A DNA stretch of 64,000 nucleotides, taken from NCBI GenBank assembly GCA_034509735.1, contig JACGWO010000003.1:40470873-40534872 (forward strand), given 5' to 3'. The position numbers and the translations under genes were made by a program. Every line of letters starts with the position of its first letter. Position 1 is the first letter of the stretch. Below the pieces are notes generated by a model that ran no database searches, had not been told where the DNA came from, and saw only the letters and a program-made list of their open reading frames with translations. Positions 44,844-55,763 of this stretch are shown here, one piece after another. The stretch is from Sesamum alatum (Eukaryota > Streptophyta > Magnoliopsida > Lamiales > Pedaliaceae).

Positions 44844-45927
44844 CGGATAAAATGCAATTTATCCCTCTGTGTTTTCATAAATGTTTAAAATACCCTATTA
44901 TGAAAAATAAAATACTAAAAAATCTCTCTGTGATCTTCAAAATAGGGCAAAACACCCTCTCTTTGCATTAGGTGCACCACACGCGCCTTTTCTTATTTTT
45001 TTTAATTTTGTAATTGGGAAATGTCATTTTTACCCTTATCTATACACCATTAGATCTCATCTTTTATAAATAGACGGTTCAGATCTTGTCAATATTATAA
45101 AATTATATTTTACAATTGAATATATTTATATATATTTCAATATAATTTTTAAATCTTAAAAATTGTAGATATTATTTATATATTAATATTATATATATAT
45201 AAAATATATATTATATTTTATGTGTATATATATAGAGAGAGAATGGAAGGGAGAGAGGCGCCGGCGCAGGGAAGGGGAGGGGGCGGCGCATGAAGGAGGC
45301 AGATGGGAGGAGAGGGGGCCGCCGCGCACGCGGAGGAGAGGAGGGAGGAGGTCCCGCGCGCGGAGAAGGGGAGGGGAGGGGAGAGGGGCGGTGCGCACTG
45401 TGACGATGTCGGCGGCGGCGCGCGCTGGGGGCGCCGGTGGGTGGGGGGAGGTGGTGGTAGTGGTGGGGAAGAAGACTTTTTTGAAAATCATTTTCTTAAA
45501 ATATATTTAATATATTTAAATATTTTATTCATATTTAATAAATAAAAATAATATAAATATTTGTATATTAAATTTGGACCGTTGATTTAAATTAAGTGAA
45601 ATTTGAACCATTGAATTGGTTACTAAATTTGGACTTTTAATTCAAATCTAATGAAATCTAACCGTTAATTTGGTTTCTTTTAAAATTTCAACCGTTAAAT
45701 GTATAACAAACAAGATTCAACGGTTTATAAAAAAATATGTAAATAAATTTATTAGGAAAATTGAACCTCCAGTTGCATGAAATGCGACTGGAGATACCCC
45801 GCCTGGTCCAAGGGGATGTTTTGGCCTATTTCGGAGGTCACAGGGGGGGTTTTTTGATATCTTGTTTTTTACAAGGAGGTGTTTTAAACATTTATGGAAA
45901 CACATAGGGGTAAATTGTATTTTACCC
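44844..45927. mobile_element. 1084-bp Mutator-type element with GC-rich island
   Basis: Ends CGGATAAAATGCAATTTATCC and GGGTAAAATACAATTTACC (inverse). Flanking nonamers TTATATCAT (44835-44843) and ATATATCAT (45928-45936) match at eight of nine. A GAGAGA run at 45231 leads into a 230-bp GC-rich island to 45475 (GGCGGCGGCG words) that gives long but low-complexity open frames on both strands. Those frames are not called genes. Confidence 0.75.
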
Positions 45928-46323
45928 ATATATCATTTATTTTATTTAAGAAAAGAAATTTTTGAAGCATGGTATGCATATATTAAATAAAGAATTAGTT
46001 TCAAATTTCCTCCTAATACAAATTGAAATAAGTAAAAAAATTCCCCGACCTGAGAAATAAAATCTAAAAGACACCTGAACATTTCAAAAAAAAAAAAAGT
46101 ATAATCCCCATCCGCCTTACTATGGCTTTACTTGCATAATTTGCTAACTGATTTCATGTTTTGGCATGCACATTTATGTTATACTCATTTACTAACTATA
46201 AAAGTCCAAATATTCAAATAGCACTTAATTTTGCATTTAATTTAATCTAAACATAATTCGCTCTTTGGCGTGTTGGAGTTGGAGTGGAAAAAAATAAATT
46301 AAGTGCAATACACTTATCGTGTG

Positions 46324-46586
46324 GTCAATGACGCCTAACTCAATGGGTGAAATTGAGGCCCCATGATCTTAGAGGTCATGGGTTCAAACCGCATCAAATG
46401 CGTGGGATGTTATTATATTGTATAGTAGGTGTAGATCTTTCTACTATACTCAGTAGGTGTTGTTTAGATTGTTGACTAGGGTATAATTGTTGTAATTATC
46501 TTTGTTCAGATATTGATATTTGACAGGATAGATTGTAATAGATTTGTTTCAATGTTTAATAATATTCATCGCTTTCACATAAAAAA
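46324..46586 (+). mobile_element. tRNA-derived SINE, copy 1
   Basis: Box A-like CTAACTCAATGGGTGAAA and box B-like GGGTTCAAACC, a body with AGTAGGTGT and TTGTTCAGATATTG, and a 3' ATTCATCGCTTTCACATAAAA tail. A 17-bp target duplication (AATACACTTATCGTGTG) lies at 46307-46323 and 46587-46603. Confidence 0.85.
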
Positions 46587-46863
46587 AATACACTTATCGT
46601 GTGACTGGTACTTGTTATATGAATGGTATATAGTTCAGGAGAAGTGACCAATCACATAATAAGTATATCACACTTGCTATGTAATTGACTTGGTGTGACC
46701 AAACTTGATTTAGGCAAGAATTTTTCCATTTAAAATTGTCAACTTGTCTTAATCTTGGATGATTGGATCCAAGAAATATATTAATTACAATCGATCAGAT
46801 TTTTAATTCTATAATAAATAAAAATAACAAGATCAAGTCAGCACCTCCGCCCGCCACCTAACC

Positions 46864-46873
46864 CTATAAATTC
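46864..46873 (+). promoter_or_regulatory. TATA box of RING-H2 gene 1
   Basis: CCTATAAATTC lies about 125 bp before the ATG at 46993, inside the duplicated segment. A (CA)n run of 9 units sits just before the ATG; the paralogue has only about 4. Confidence 0.6.
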
Positions 46874-46992
46874 AAGTATCAAACAGGTGATAGGCACCAA
46901 TCCATCCTCCTTCCACCTTTTTTTATACATACTCTCAGCTTTCTTTAACTTCTCTTCCACCTTCTACTCACCCACACACACACACACACACC

Positions 46993-47313
46993 ATGTTGTC
47001 CTCGCAGATGGCTATGGACGAATTGTTCGACCTGGACTTGGCCCTGACCATGCTGGACGACTCAACGGTGGAGGTGAGTAAGCGGCAGCCGGATGCAGAA
47101 TCAACGGCGGCTGCACGCCACCTGGTCGACGCAATGCCTACGGTGGTTGTGGGGTGCGGTGGGCAATGTAGTGTTTGTATGGAGGGCTTCGAAATAGGTG
47201 GCGGGGCGGGGAAGCAAGTCTCCTGCGGCCATGTCTTCCATGAAAACTGCATTTCTCACTGGCTCGCCCTCCATAATTCTTGCCCTCTGTGCCGAAGAGA
47301 AGTTGTTTCGTAA
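46993..47313 (+). CDS. Small RING-H2 finger protein (probable E3 ubiquitin ligase), copy 1
   Basis: Intronless, 106 residues plus TAA. The C-terminal half is a RING-H2 domain with all eight ligands: Cys59, Cys62, Cys78, His80, His83, Cys86, Cys97, Cys100 (CSVCMEGFEIGG...SCGHVFHENC...CPLC). The N-terminal half (MLSSQMAMDELFDLDLALTM) is acidic and without a known domain. No membrane segment, so a soluble ATL/RHA-unlike mini RING protein. RING-H2 domains bind E2 enzymes, so it probably acts in ubiquitination; its substrate is unknown. The start is the first ATG after the TATA box. The gene, its promoter and its 3' flank are duplicated at 58880-59433. Confidence 0.88.
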   Translation: MLSSQMAMDELFDLDLALTMLDDSTVEVSKRQPDAESTAAARHLVDAMPTVVVGCGGQCSVCMEGFEIGGGAGKQVSCGHVFHENCISHWLALHNSCPLCRREVVS

Positions 47314-47441
47314 TTCATTTGCTGCTCTTCTGTTCTTTCTTTCCCTTTTGTATGTGTGGGAGTGAAGTTTTATTGAGCTTTTTTCTCTAGATGATCATCT
47401 TGTTCGCTGCTACGTAGAGTCGTTTTGTATTTTTTATCCTT

Positions 47442-49249
47442 TTTAATTAGCTTAAAACAATACCGCTTATTCGATTCTAATTTTTAAATAATTATTATTA
47501 ATACTTTTGCTCTCTAAATTAGCTTTTTTTTAATTTTTATTTTCATTAGTTGACTATTAAAACATAAGGTTTTCTCGATCGGTGACCTCCTTTCGAGTCT
47601 CGCGTGCATGACACGTAATTTTTTCCATCTCATAATTTAATAGTCCATTAATAAAAATGATCGAAATTTTAGAAATATAAAATGTAAATGGTGATTGCTA
47701 AGAAATTGAAATCGAATAAGTAGTTTATTATTATAATCATATTCATATGACATCCATGATTCGACCCTATAGTTGTCATATTTAGTTGACTAGCACCATC
47801 AATAATATTAAAAGTCAGCATCACAACACACACAATAAGTGTGTATAATTTATATATTTATTATAATATTTAATTATATGGAAGAGAACAAAAATAAAAT
47901 AAATAACGAATCAGAATTGATAATTTCTTAAATAGTTTTTATCATCTTTTAAAATTTGCATGAATAAAATATTATTGGCAGAAAAATTTAGAGATATGAT
48001 AACTTATTATAAGAATAAGTATTTTTTAGGTATGTCTTTCTGTCGATATATATTTTGACAACCATAAAGTATGAATATATAACCCATTCACATGACTTAA
48101 TTATAAACATGCAAACATCTTACCTGTCATGTTGCACGTCGACTTCCAACAAGACATTCTGGTCGAAAAATTTAGAAAAAATCAATTTGTCAATTCAAGA
48201 CTAAATGTATTAGTCTCATAACCAAATGTGTCAACCCCGAACCAAGTACATCAAAATTAAGACTAAATATATGAGGGCGGAGTGATCCAAACAACAAGAT
48301 TATACTTATAATTACTAAAGATGCATGACCAAATATATCGCACCCTCATAATTATAGGACGAAAAAATTATTTTCTTTTTCTTTTCACTTAAATGCAAAG
48401 TCATGTTCACATGACATCTACATTAATTCGTCCTTAGTTGCCATATCCAGTTGACTAGCACACCTTAATAATATTAAAATTATATAGATATGGAATTAAA
48501 TAATTCATAAAATAAAAAAATTATCTTGTTCAGAGTTAAGACCAAATGTTAATTTTTGTGATGTCTGGCGCTTTCAATCACCATCAGAGATCGTTGGGAT
48601 AAAGCTGACCAACAAGTATGAAAAACTCAATGTATTATGACTGTGTCTGTGTGGGGGGCGGCTCTCAATTTTTCAATTCATAATTAATGGAGTGGAAGTG
48701 ATAAATTTACGAGCAGTTTGATCTGACGGTTGCATAATAATTAATTTTAAAATAATTGATTTAAAGAAAAAATAATTGTGGTGTTTGAACTCAATTTCAT
48801 AATTGATTATTTAAATGCGAATTATCGTTAAGTTTGAAAACTAATCTTATTTTTAAAGTTGATGAAAGAAATAAAATGTAATTTAATTAGCATAATGAAT
48901 AATTAAATGAATAATAATTGAGATGGGATTAAAAGATATAAATTCTAACTTTTATTAAAATATAATTTTAATAAGATTTAATTCTACAAGTGATTTATTA
49001 GGAGAAAATTTGACTTTGTTACAGAATCAAAAGGGCAGTTCATATTAAAGTAAAAAACCACATTCATATTTCAGACAACTTGAGAATAACATAAATTGAT
49101 AGAATTTTATTTAGTTCAAATACATTCTTATTATATTTTTAGTTTTAAAATATTAAATATACCAAATATTAAATTTTTTTTCATTAATTGGTATACTAAT
49201 TGGAAAATTTAAAATAAACTAAATAAAAATTTAAATAATTTTCTTTTCA
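47442..49249. other. AT-rich spacer after RING gene 1
   Basis: No gene recognised. About 75 bp containing CATATCCAGTTGACTAGCA occurs twice, at about 47742-47815 and 48408-48482, as a diverged direct repeat. The rest is AT-rich text. Confidence 0.4.
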
Positions 49250-49518
49250 TGAGTGTAGGTTTTGGTCCCATTAAATCCAAATTCAGACTTATTTGGTCCC
49301 AATAAGTCATTTGTCATGCTTTGCTCATGATTTATTGGGACCAAATAAGCCTGAACATAAATAGAGTCAATAAGTCATGTACTCTGCACATGACTTATTG
49401 GGACCAAATAAGCTTGAATTTGGATTTAATGGGACTAGAACCTATACTTGGATAAATAATGGTACCAGAAACGAGTTTGATCTTGTTTAACGGGTCTAAA
49501 AATATATTTTGCCCAAAA
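49250..49518. mobile_element. MITE related to the ends of the mudrA element at 59682
   Basis: Internally inverted: TTTTGGTCCCATTAAATCC at the left and its inverse at about 49420-49435. Its right 120 bp, read on the minus strand, follow the first 140 bp of the element at 59682 (GGGCAAAAT, CCCGTTAAACAAG, GGTACCA.TATTTATGCAAG, AAGTCATGTGCAG). The left end lacks the terminal GGGCAAAA part, so it is truncated. Confidence 0.6.
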
Positions 49519-49547
49519 TATTATATTAATAATACTAACTTGACTAT

Positions 49548-49807
49548 AGTCGATCAGGCCTAGCTCAGTTGGTGAAACTGAGGCCCCATGAGCTTAGAGT
49601 CATGGGTTCGAATTCCTGCGTGGGATGATGTTGCTACTGTATAGTAGGTATTTTTTTTTAACTATAATAATTAGGTGTTATTTTATGTGATATTGTATAT
49701 ATGATTATTGTAATTATCTTTGTTCGATACAAATATTCGACAGGACTAATTATAATTTATTTATTTCAATTAATAAAATTTATTGCTTCCAATTAAAAAA
49801 AAAAATG
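49548..49807 (+). mobile_element. tRNA-derived SINE, copy 2 (best tRNA boxes)
   Basis: Box A GCCTAGCTCAGTTGGTGAAA and box B GGGTTCGAATTCC, the family body, and a poly-A end. A 13-bp target duplication CTAACTTGACTAT lies at 49535-49547 and 49808-49820. Confidence 0.88.
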
Positions 49808-50144
49808 CTAACTTGACTATGGAAATAGAGCCCTCTTGGTGCTGCAATTATTGTGATGTGACCGAAAGGAATAAGAAATACAAATATGAATAGCATCATT
49901 TCAAAATTTATAATACTCTGGACTTTTTTTCTTCTAAGTCACACTTCCATCTTTTGTCAATTACTGCACCTCACCTATTGTCGATAAATTTAGTACTCCA
50001 CCTTATTGTAAAATTCTATGTCATGGAGAGTTTGAGCAAATAAGTCTTAATTTTCGAGTTCCTCCTCACTATTATTCCTAGTTAAGAGTCACTTTTAGTT
50101 GAAATATGGGAAACAAATTACCAATGATGTTTTATAAATGATGG

Positions 50145-50402
50145 CCGATGAGGCTTAGCTTAGTTGGCAAAGCTGATACCCCATGATCTTAGAGGTCATG
50201 GATTCGAACCCCTGCGTGGTTGATGTTATTTCTACTGTATTGTAGGTATGATTTGTTGTTGTAATAGCTAGGTGTTAGTTTATGTGATATTGGATTTGAT
50301 TGTTTATAATTGTCTCTGTTCGATATTGACAGACGAAGGGGACTAAATTTAATCACTTTACTTTTGATTAATAAAATTCATCGTTTTTAATTTAAAAAAA
50401 AA
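50145..50402 (+). mobile_element. tRNA-derived SINE, copy 3
   Basis: Box A CTTAGCTTAGTTGGCAAAG and box B GGATTCGAACCCC, with the tail ATTCATCGTTTTTAATTTAAAA. The target duplication is about 21 bp (AATGATGTTTTA..AATGATGG, two mismatches) at 50124-50144 and 50402-50423. Confidence 0.85.
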
Positions 50403-50479
50403 ATGATGTTTTACCAATGATGGAGGGCGTCTTCGACTTTTGTATATCAAATCACTTTCGGAACTTTATTCATTATAAA

Positions 50480-50935
50480 CCCCAACAAGTGGGGAATTCA
50501 TGATGCCGGGATAACTTATAAAAGTCGATCTTTCTGTAAAATATTTACGATTTTCAAATAAATTTTTGATTTATTTTATTAATTCAATATATTTACGACC
50601 CAATCTCGGTGACCCTAAATCCTAATATGTACAAGCTCATCGAGACTATTGGATCATTTTATTGTATGTGGTTTACGTAAAATCGTACAGTTGAATAATT
50701 TTTGCTACCTTAATATTAGTTCTTACGACCTTTAGTATCCTTTCTCTTACGACCTACTAACTCAAGTATCAGAGATTTATAATTGGGGCCTCCCGTTGTG
50801 ATTCTAACGATGGTGTATTTTGTAGGATCACATCTTGGATAATCAAGGCGTATCACACTTTTTTGGACTAGCTATCACCCAAAATCGCTCTAGAAGCCCT
50901 TGTTTCGAGTTTTCGGCACAACAAGTCGTACTAAC
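50480..50935 (+). repeat. Gypsy-type LTR relic
   Basis: Shares a long diverged match with 53530-53995: CATTTTATTAATTCA, 'aactcaagtatcag', CTAACGATGGTGTATTTTG and 'aaggcgtatcaca'. The 'aacttaagcatcagtg' phrase is typical of plant Ty3/gypsy LTRs. No coding part lies between the two in gypsy order, so they are probably separate solo relics. Confidence 0.45.
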
Positions 50936-51089
50936 AAGTGTAAGGTCGTTAGTTCAAATCTTATTGAATATGTGGGTAGTTGTCTTGTTTTATAATTAAT
51001 TTTATTATTTTTGTTTATTGATATATTTGATCGAACTAGTGATTGCTCAATTTGTTAAAATATTGATATAATCATATATATAAATATTG

Positions 51090-51348
51090 GGAAAATTTGC
51101 AATTTCTGTCCTGTAATTTAGGGGTGGCAATTTGTCTTGCACGGATTGATTTTGCAATTTAGTCCTGTAATTTTAAAAAATTGACAAGTTTGGTCCCATC
51201 AGGCCGAAAAGCCCCAATTTTAAAGGTCATGTGCCCGAAAATTTTTCTGGCAAAAAAGGACCAAAATTGCTAGTTTGGTCCCATCAATTCGTGCAAGAAT
51301 AAAATGTCACCCCTAAGTTACAGGATGAAAAATTACGATTTTCCAATT
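51090..51348. mobile_element. Inverted-repeat MITE left of the tandem array
   Basis: GGGAAAATTTGCAATTTCTG and its inverse (AAAAATTACGATTTTCC), with TTAGGGGTGGCAATTTGTC / ATGTCACCCCTAAGTTAC arms. A relative at 52055-52290 lies on the other side of the array. Confidence 0.6.
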
Positions 51349-51349
51349 C

Positions 51350-52052
51350 TTTTAGTCTATTTGTTAAGCATTGTCCTCGGCACCCCTTATGCTGGGGGCA
51401 TGTTGATCTGCATAGTTTGAAAATAATATTTTTATGGCTCTAATTTTTTGAATTATAGACTTTATTAATTTATTTTCTTGGGGGGTGGTAAAATATAGGT
51501 GAATTTTAGAAAGAAAAAAATATTTTTATAGTCTACTCATTCAACACCATCCTTGCTAAACACCTTGCTCGGGGCATGTTGATTTGTGCAGTTTGAAAAA
51601 TATATTTTGTAGTCTCTATTTTTTCAATTAAAATGCATTATTAGTTTTTTTTTTTCTCATTGAGGAATAAAAAATGATGGAATTTTCAGCAAAACATACG
51701 AGTTTCTTTAGTTTATTTGTTCAGCACTGCTCTCAACAGACCCTATGCTTAAGGCATGTTGATTTAATTACGGTGCTTGAAAATTAAATTTTTATGGGTG
51801 TAATTTTTTGAAGTATGGACTTTATTCATTTATTTTCTCTAAGAAAAGAGCAAAACAATTGTTTTTTTAATAAAAAAAATATTTTTATAGTCTACTTGTT
51901 CAGTACAACCCTCGTCAAATCCCATGCTTGGGGGCATGTTGATTTGTGGAGCTTGAAAAAACATTTTGAAGCCTCTAAATTTTCAATTGTAGATGTTATT
52001 AATTTATTTTTTCTAGGGGAGTAAAAAAGGTTGGAATTTTCAGCAAAAATAC
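51350..52052. repeat. Four-copy tandem repeat of about 175-180 bp with an ABAB order
   Basis: GGCATGTTGATTTG-type cores start at 51399, 51574, 51754 and 51934. Copies 1 and 3 share a TTTTTATGG..TAATTTTTTGAA tail; copies 2 and 4 share GGAATTTTCAGCAAAA and CGAGTTT. The array is therefore two copies of a 355-360-bp dimer. No gene; the short open frames here are by-products. Confidence 0.75.
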
Positions 52053-52054
52053 GA

Positions 52055-52290
52055 GTTTTTGTGGCAAATTGCAATTTTCGTTTGTAAGTTAGGGGGCGAC
52101 AATTTTGGTCCAGCACGAATTGATTTTCGCAATTTAGTCATATAACTTTGTAAATTAGACAATTTTGACCCCATATGACTGAAAAGCCCAATTGTCAAAA
52201 TTTCAAAATATGAAATTAAAATTACAAAAATAAATTCGTGCAGCATCAAAATTACTAACCACAAATTATAGGACGAAAATTACAATTTTA
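52055..52290. mobile_element. Inverted-repeat MITE right of the tandem array
   Basis: GCAAATTGCAATTTTCG and inverse region (ACGAAAATTACAATTTT), with GCACGAATTGATTTTCGC / AAATTCGTGCAGCATC inner arms. Related to 51090-51348. Confidence 0.55.
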
Positions 52291-52839
52291 TCAAAACGAT
52301 AACTAGCTCTCCCAAGAGATAAGTTGATTTGGTTAACTCGAACTGCATCATGTCCTATTCATATTCTTGGTCTACAAAGTAACGTTCTGATTTCCATTCT
52401 TGAATTTCTAATGGTTGTAGTCATCGATCAAACTTTTGGTGCTCACCTTTCACCTTTCTGATATGTTATGCACTTGAAGACATATTTTGTTTTGTTAAAA
52501 AAAAATAAAAATTGATATGTAATAATATATTTAGTCCTGAAAATATAGCAAGTACATATCATATTATCAAGTTTCGATGAATTTTTTGAAAAGTTGATCG
52601 AGGGATTAAAATAAAATTAAATATGAACTTTATGAACAATAAGGTTGGATAATAAAGGTGAGGAATTAAAATAATATTACATACAAATTCAAGAAATCAG
52701 TTATATATGATATGGGAAAATACACTAACCCAACAAGAAGACCAAAGTATCCTCAAAGAAGACAAAAAATGTCCAAACCCTCCATAGATCCGTGTATTTT
52801 TTACCGATCCCACCCCCTGACTCGGCTACCCACTTGGAC

Positions 52840-53190
52840 AGCCATTGATCAAGCAGTCATCCGACGGCTGGCCCATCGACACGTTGTTGATACGAATTCT
52901 AACACATAAAGGCTTATAAATACATAGAGGATCCATTTAGCATGTATGTATTTATTATTATTAGAACACACTCTATAAAAAAGATCGCAAAACTTGACCC
53001 CATATAACCTCGAATGCTCATTGACTAAAACTTCGACTCAGCTAGCCTAATGGCTTGTGTGTGTGTAGGCCAACCATCACTAGTCCAGCTCGAGATACTC
53101 ATCAAACTCATATTTCAGGTTATTGTCAAACCACCATTTAGTCAACTTAAAAGTCAACTTTAGATCACTGAGTACCTCGATATAAATAAA
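52840..53190 (+). repeat. LTR-like relic with TATA box
   Basis: GCTTATAAATACATAG (about 52911) and CTTCGACTCAGCTAGC, with 'gtaggccaacc' downstream, look like the promoter and R/U5 part of a retrotransposon LTR. Ends not found. 52300-52839 shows nothing recognisable. Confidence 0.35.
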
Positions 53191-53529
53191 TATATATCAT
53201 TAATGATAATACTATATATTATTTTGTGTTGCATTGGCACATGTTGCTTGTTAGAAAACATTATCCCTTGAACTATGCTACCTCTTTTTGCAGGAAAGGA
53301 ATTTTCCTTTGGAATTTAAGGCGCCTTTTTTTTGGTAAAAATTGGCAGCCACGCCTTACAAATGCTAATATATCGATTTTGCTGAGCAGACAACCTTGAA
53401 GTGAGAATTTTAAAATATATAATTAGTTTCAATTAATAAAATACTTTAAATATATTTATTTTCTCATAAAATAAATATTTTTGTTAACTCAGTTTCATCA
53501 TTATTATTTATTTATATACATTTGATTGG

Positions 53530-53995
53530 GGATATCTTACATAGTCGGCCTACGATTTCTGTACGGAATAGTTAAAATTTTCATACAAGTTTTACATTCA
53601 TTTTATTAATTCAAAATCTTTACTATCTGGTCTTTGTACATCTAAATTTTAATATATACGGACTCACCAGGTCCTTAAATTGAATTATTTTGGCGTCTAT
53701 AATTTACGTGAAATTGTACAATTGGAAGAAATCTATGAATAGCCACCCAACATGCAATAAGTACAAGTTTTGCTACTCTAATATTCTTACAACCTTTATT
53801 TATTGTCTTTTCTTTTAAAACCTACTTAACTTAAGCATCAGTGGGCTATAACCAGACCTTCCCGATGAACCTGGTTCTGACGATGGTGTGTTTTGTAGGA
53901 TTATATCCTAGATTATCGAGGCGTATCACATTCATTTGAAGTAGCAATCACCTAAAATCATTTTAAAAGGCATTGTTCCGAGATTCGACACTAGA
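53530..53995 (+). repeat. Gypsy-type LTR relic, second copy
   Basis: Diverged relative of 50480-50935 (GACGATGGTGTGTTTTGTAG, GAGGCGTATCACATTC). It contains about 35 bp not present in the first copy (ATGAATAGCCACCC region). Confidence 0.45.
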
Positions 53996-54139
53996 ACATT
54001 TAAAATTTAAATATTTTTGTAATTTTGATAAATTATAGATTTTATCTTTCATTTAATTAAATAAATACGATAAAAAATATCACACGCATATCAATCGGAT
54101 GTGCTTTGCCCGCTAATAAGTTGACAACCACACACCAAT

Positions 54140-54378
54140 GATTTCTTGGCTTAGTGATTAAGGTTGAGTTCCTAGGGTCATGGGTTCAAATCCCATCTAT
54201 ACGTGGGATGATAGTCTACTATATAGTAGGATTATTTGTATACTATTATAGTAAGGGGTTGTTTATATTTTATTTATATAATTATTGTAATTGTCTCTAT
54301 TAAAATTTAATAATCGACAAAATTAAATGTAATCAATTTAGTACAGTTAATAATATTGATCACTTTCAATTAAAAAAA
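54140..54378 (+). mobile_element. tRNA-derived SINE, copy 4
   Basis: Box A-like TGGCTTAGTGATTAAGG and box B GGGTTCAAATCCC, the family body and tail. Flanks TGACAACCACAC and TGGCAACCCCAC look like an aged target duplication. 54379-54895 has a (TA)n region at 54560-54650 and no gene. Confidence 0.75.
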
Positions 54379-54895
54379 GATGGCAACCCCACGTCCCTTT
54401 AAAAGCCCATACCATCCTTTCTTGAACGGCATTCAATTCAAACTTCCACCATTACTTTTTTGATCGATTAAAGCCTTCACAATTAGAATTTGTAGGAAAA
54501 CTATTGCATCAATAGTTAATTGACAACCCCAATTAACTAAAGTTGGAAGTCTGCTACATGCCTACCCACCCCACCCAACACATCTATATATATTTGTATA
54601 CGTTAAATATACGTTATTTATATATATATACATATATATATATTTATAAGATTCGTTTCGTTACGATATTTAATGAAACTGAAGTAATTAAAAGTAAAAA
54701 AATAACGAGAATACATCTATAATATTCTTTAAATATTCGAGATTGATAGTAAAAAAAAATTATCGTTGAATAAAAAATTTGATGGTATTCGATGACCAAT
54801 ATTGACGAATTACGGTATTCAAATACGCTATCGATGTTTGGTAGTTGTATACCGTATCATGCCGAATATTGATTTTTTTAATATATATATATATA

Positions 54896-55213
54896 CATTA
54901 CAAAAAATATGATATTTAATCATGACTACTTGTCATGATTAATACTAAATAACCATAGCGAATAATCATTAATTACGGCAACGCAACGGTTGTTGGCCGT
55001 GGTTTTTGCGAGGGTGGCTAAAACATTTGCCATGGCTAAAAGCCATGGCGAATATTTTTAGCATGGCTAAAAGTCATGACAAATAAGTTTTTCATGGTGG
55101 AAAAGCTAATTTTTTGCATTGATTTTTATTTAACCGTAGTTAATAATAGTCATTTACCATGATTTTTAGCCATGATCATTAAAAATGTAGCTAATAATAA
55201 TTTTTTTCTAGTG
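54896..55213. mobile_element. CACTA-type MITE, copy 3 (reverse orientation)
   Basis: CATTACAAAAAATATG at the left and TTTTTTCTAGTG at the right, with a 3-bp target duplication ATA at 54893-54895 and 55214-55216. Same interior as copies 1, 4 and 5 in reverse. The next 260 bp hold a GATTCAATTCGAT-rich low-complexity stretch. Confidence 0.78.
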
Positions 55214-55475
55214 ATATATTATAGTATAATTATATATATCAATATTACGAATATATAATATTTGTATATGTAAATATAATAAATAAAGTAATTACATATT
55301 TACATATAAATATATAGGATTAAACAGAAAATTGATTAATTTGGTTTAAAATCGAATCAAATCGAATTGTATTCGATTTTTATCGAATCAAATTGACGTG
55401 CCGAAATTTCGATTCAATTCGATGCGATTTTATCGAATGAACACCCGTGCGCCACAGTTACTGAATCATGGACGC

Positions 55476-55763
55476 TCTATACTATTATATAAAAGAAACC
55501 TGTTTTTTACTCACAAATGGCGGTTAATGACACCGCCGCACCACTTTTTTGTAATGTCAAAAATAACCCTCAATTGATATGATAACTACTTTATTCAATT
55601 TTCCAAATTTTACATTAATTGATAAATTAGTTTTTCCATTTTTTCCTTTTTCTTTTTTAACGTGATGCGTTAGTTTATATATTTTATTTTTATTTATAAT
55701 ATATTTTCAAATATAAAAAAATATTTATTATATGCACATAGGAATGACGTGCTACACGGTTAG
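55476..55763 (+). mobile_element. Helitron-like short element, copy 4
   Basis: TCTATACTATTATATAAAAG at the left and ...GCTACACGGTTAG|T at the right. GCACATAGGAATGACGTGC just before the end could form the short 3' hairpin (GCAC/GTGC). Interior as in copies 2 and 3. Confidence 0.6.

Noticed and set aside
45189..45545. Overlapping 80-100-codon frames on both strands
   Set aside because: All arise from one GC-rich GGCGGC/GGGAGG island inside a transposon with a near-exact 9-bp duplication.
49548..49640. tRNA gene suggested by TAGCTCAGTTGGTGAAA and GGTTCGAATTCC
   Set aside because: The tRNA-like head is followed by the SINE body, A-rich tail and target duplication; no proper acceptor-stem pairing was seen.
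51350..52052. CRISPR-like direct repeats
   Set aside because: Units of 175-180 bp are contiguous without spacers and the DNA is a plant genome; it is an ordinary tandem repeat.
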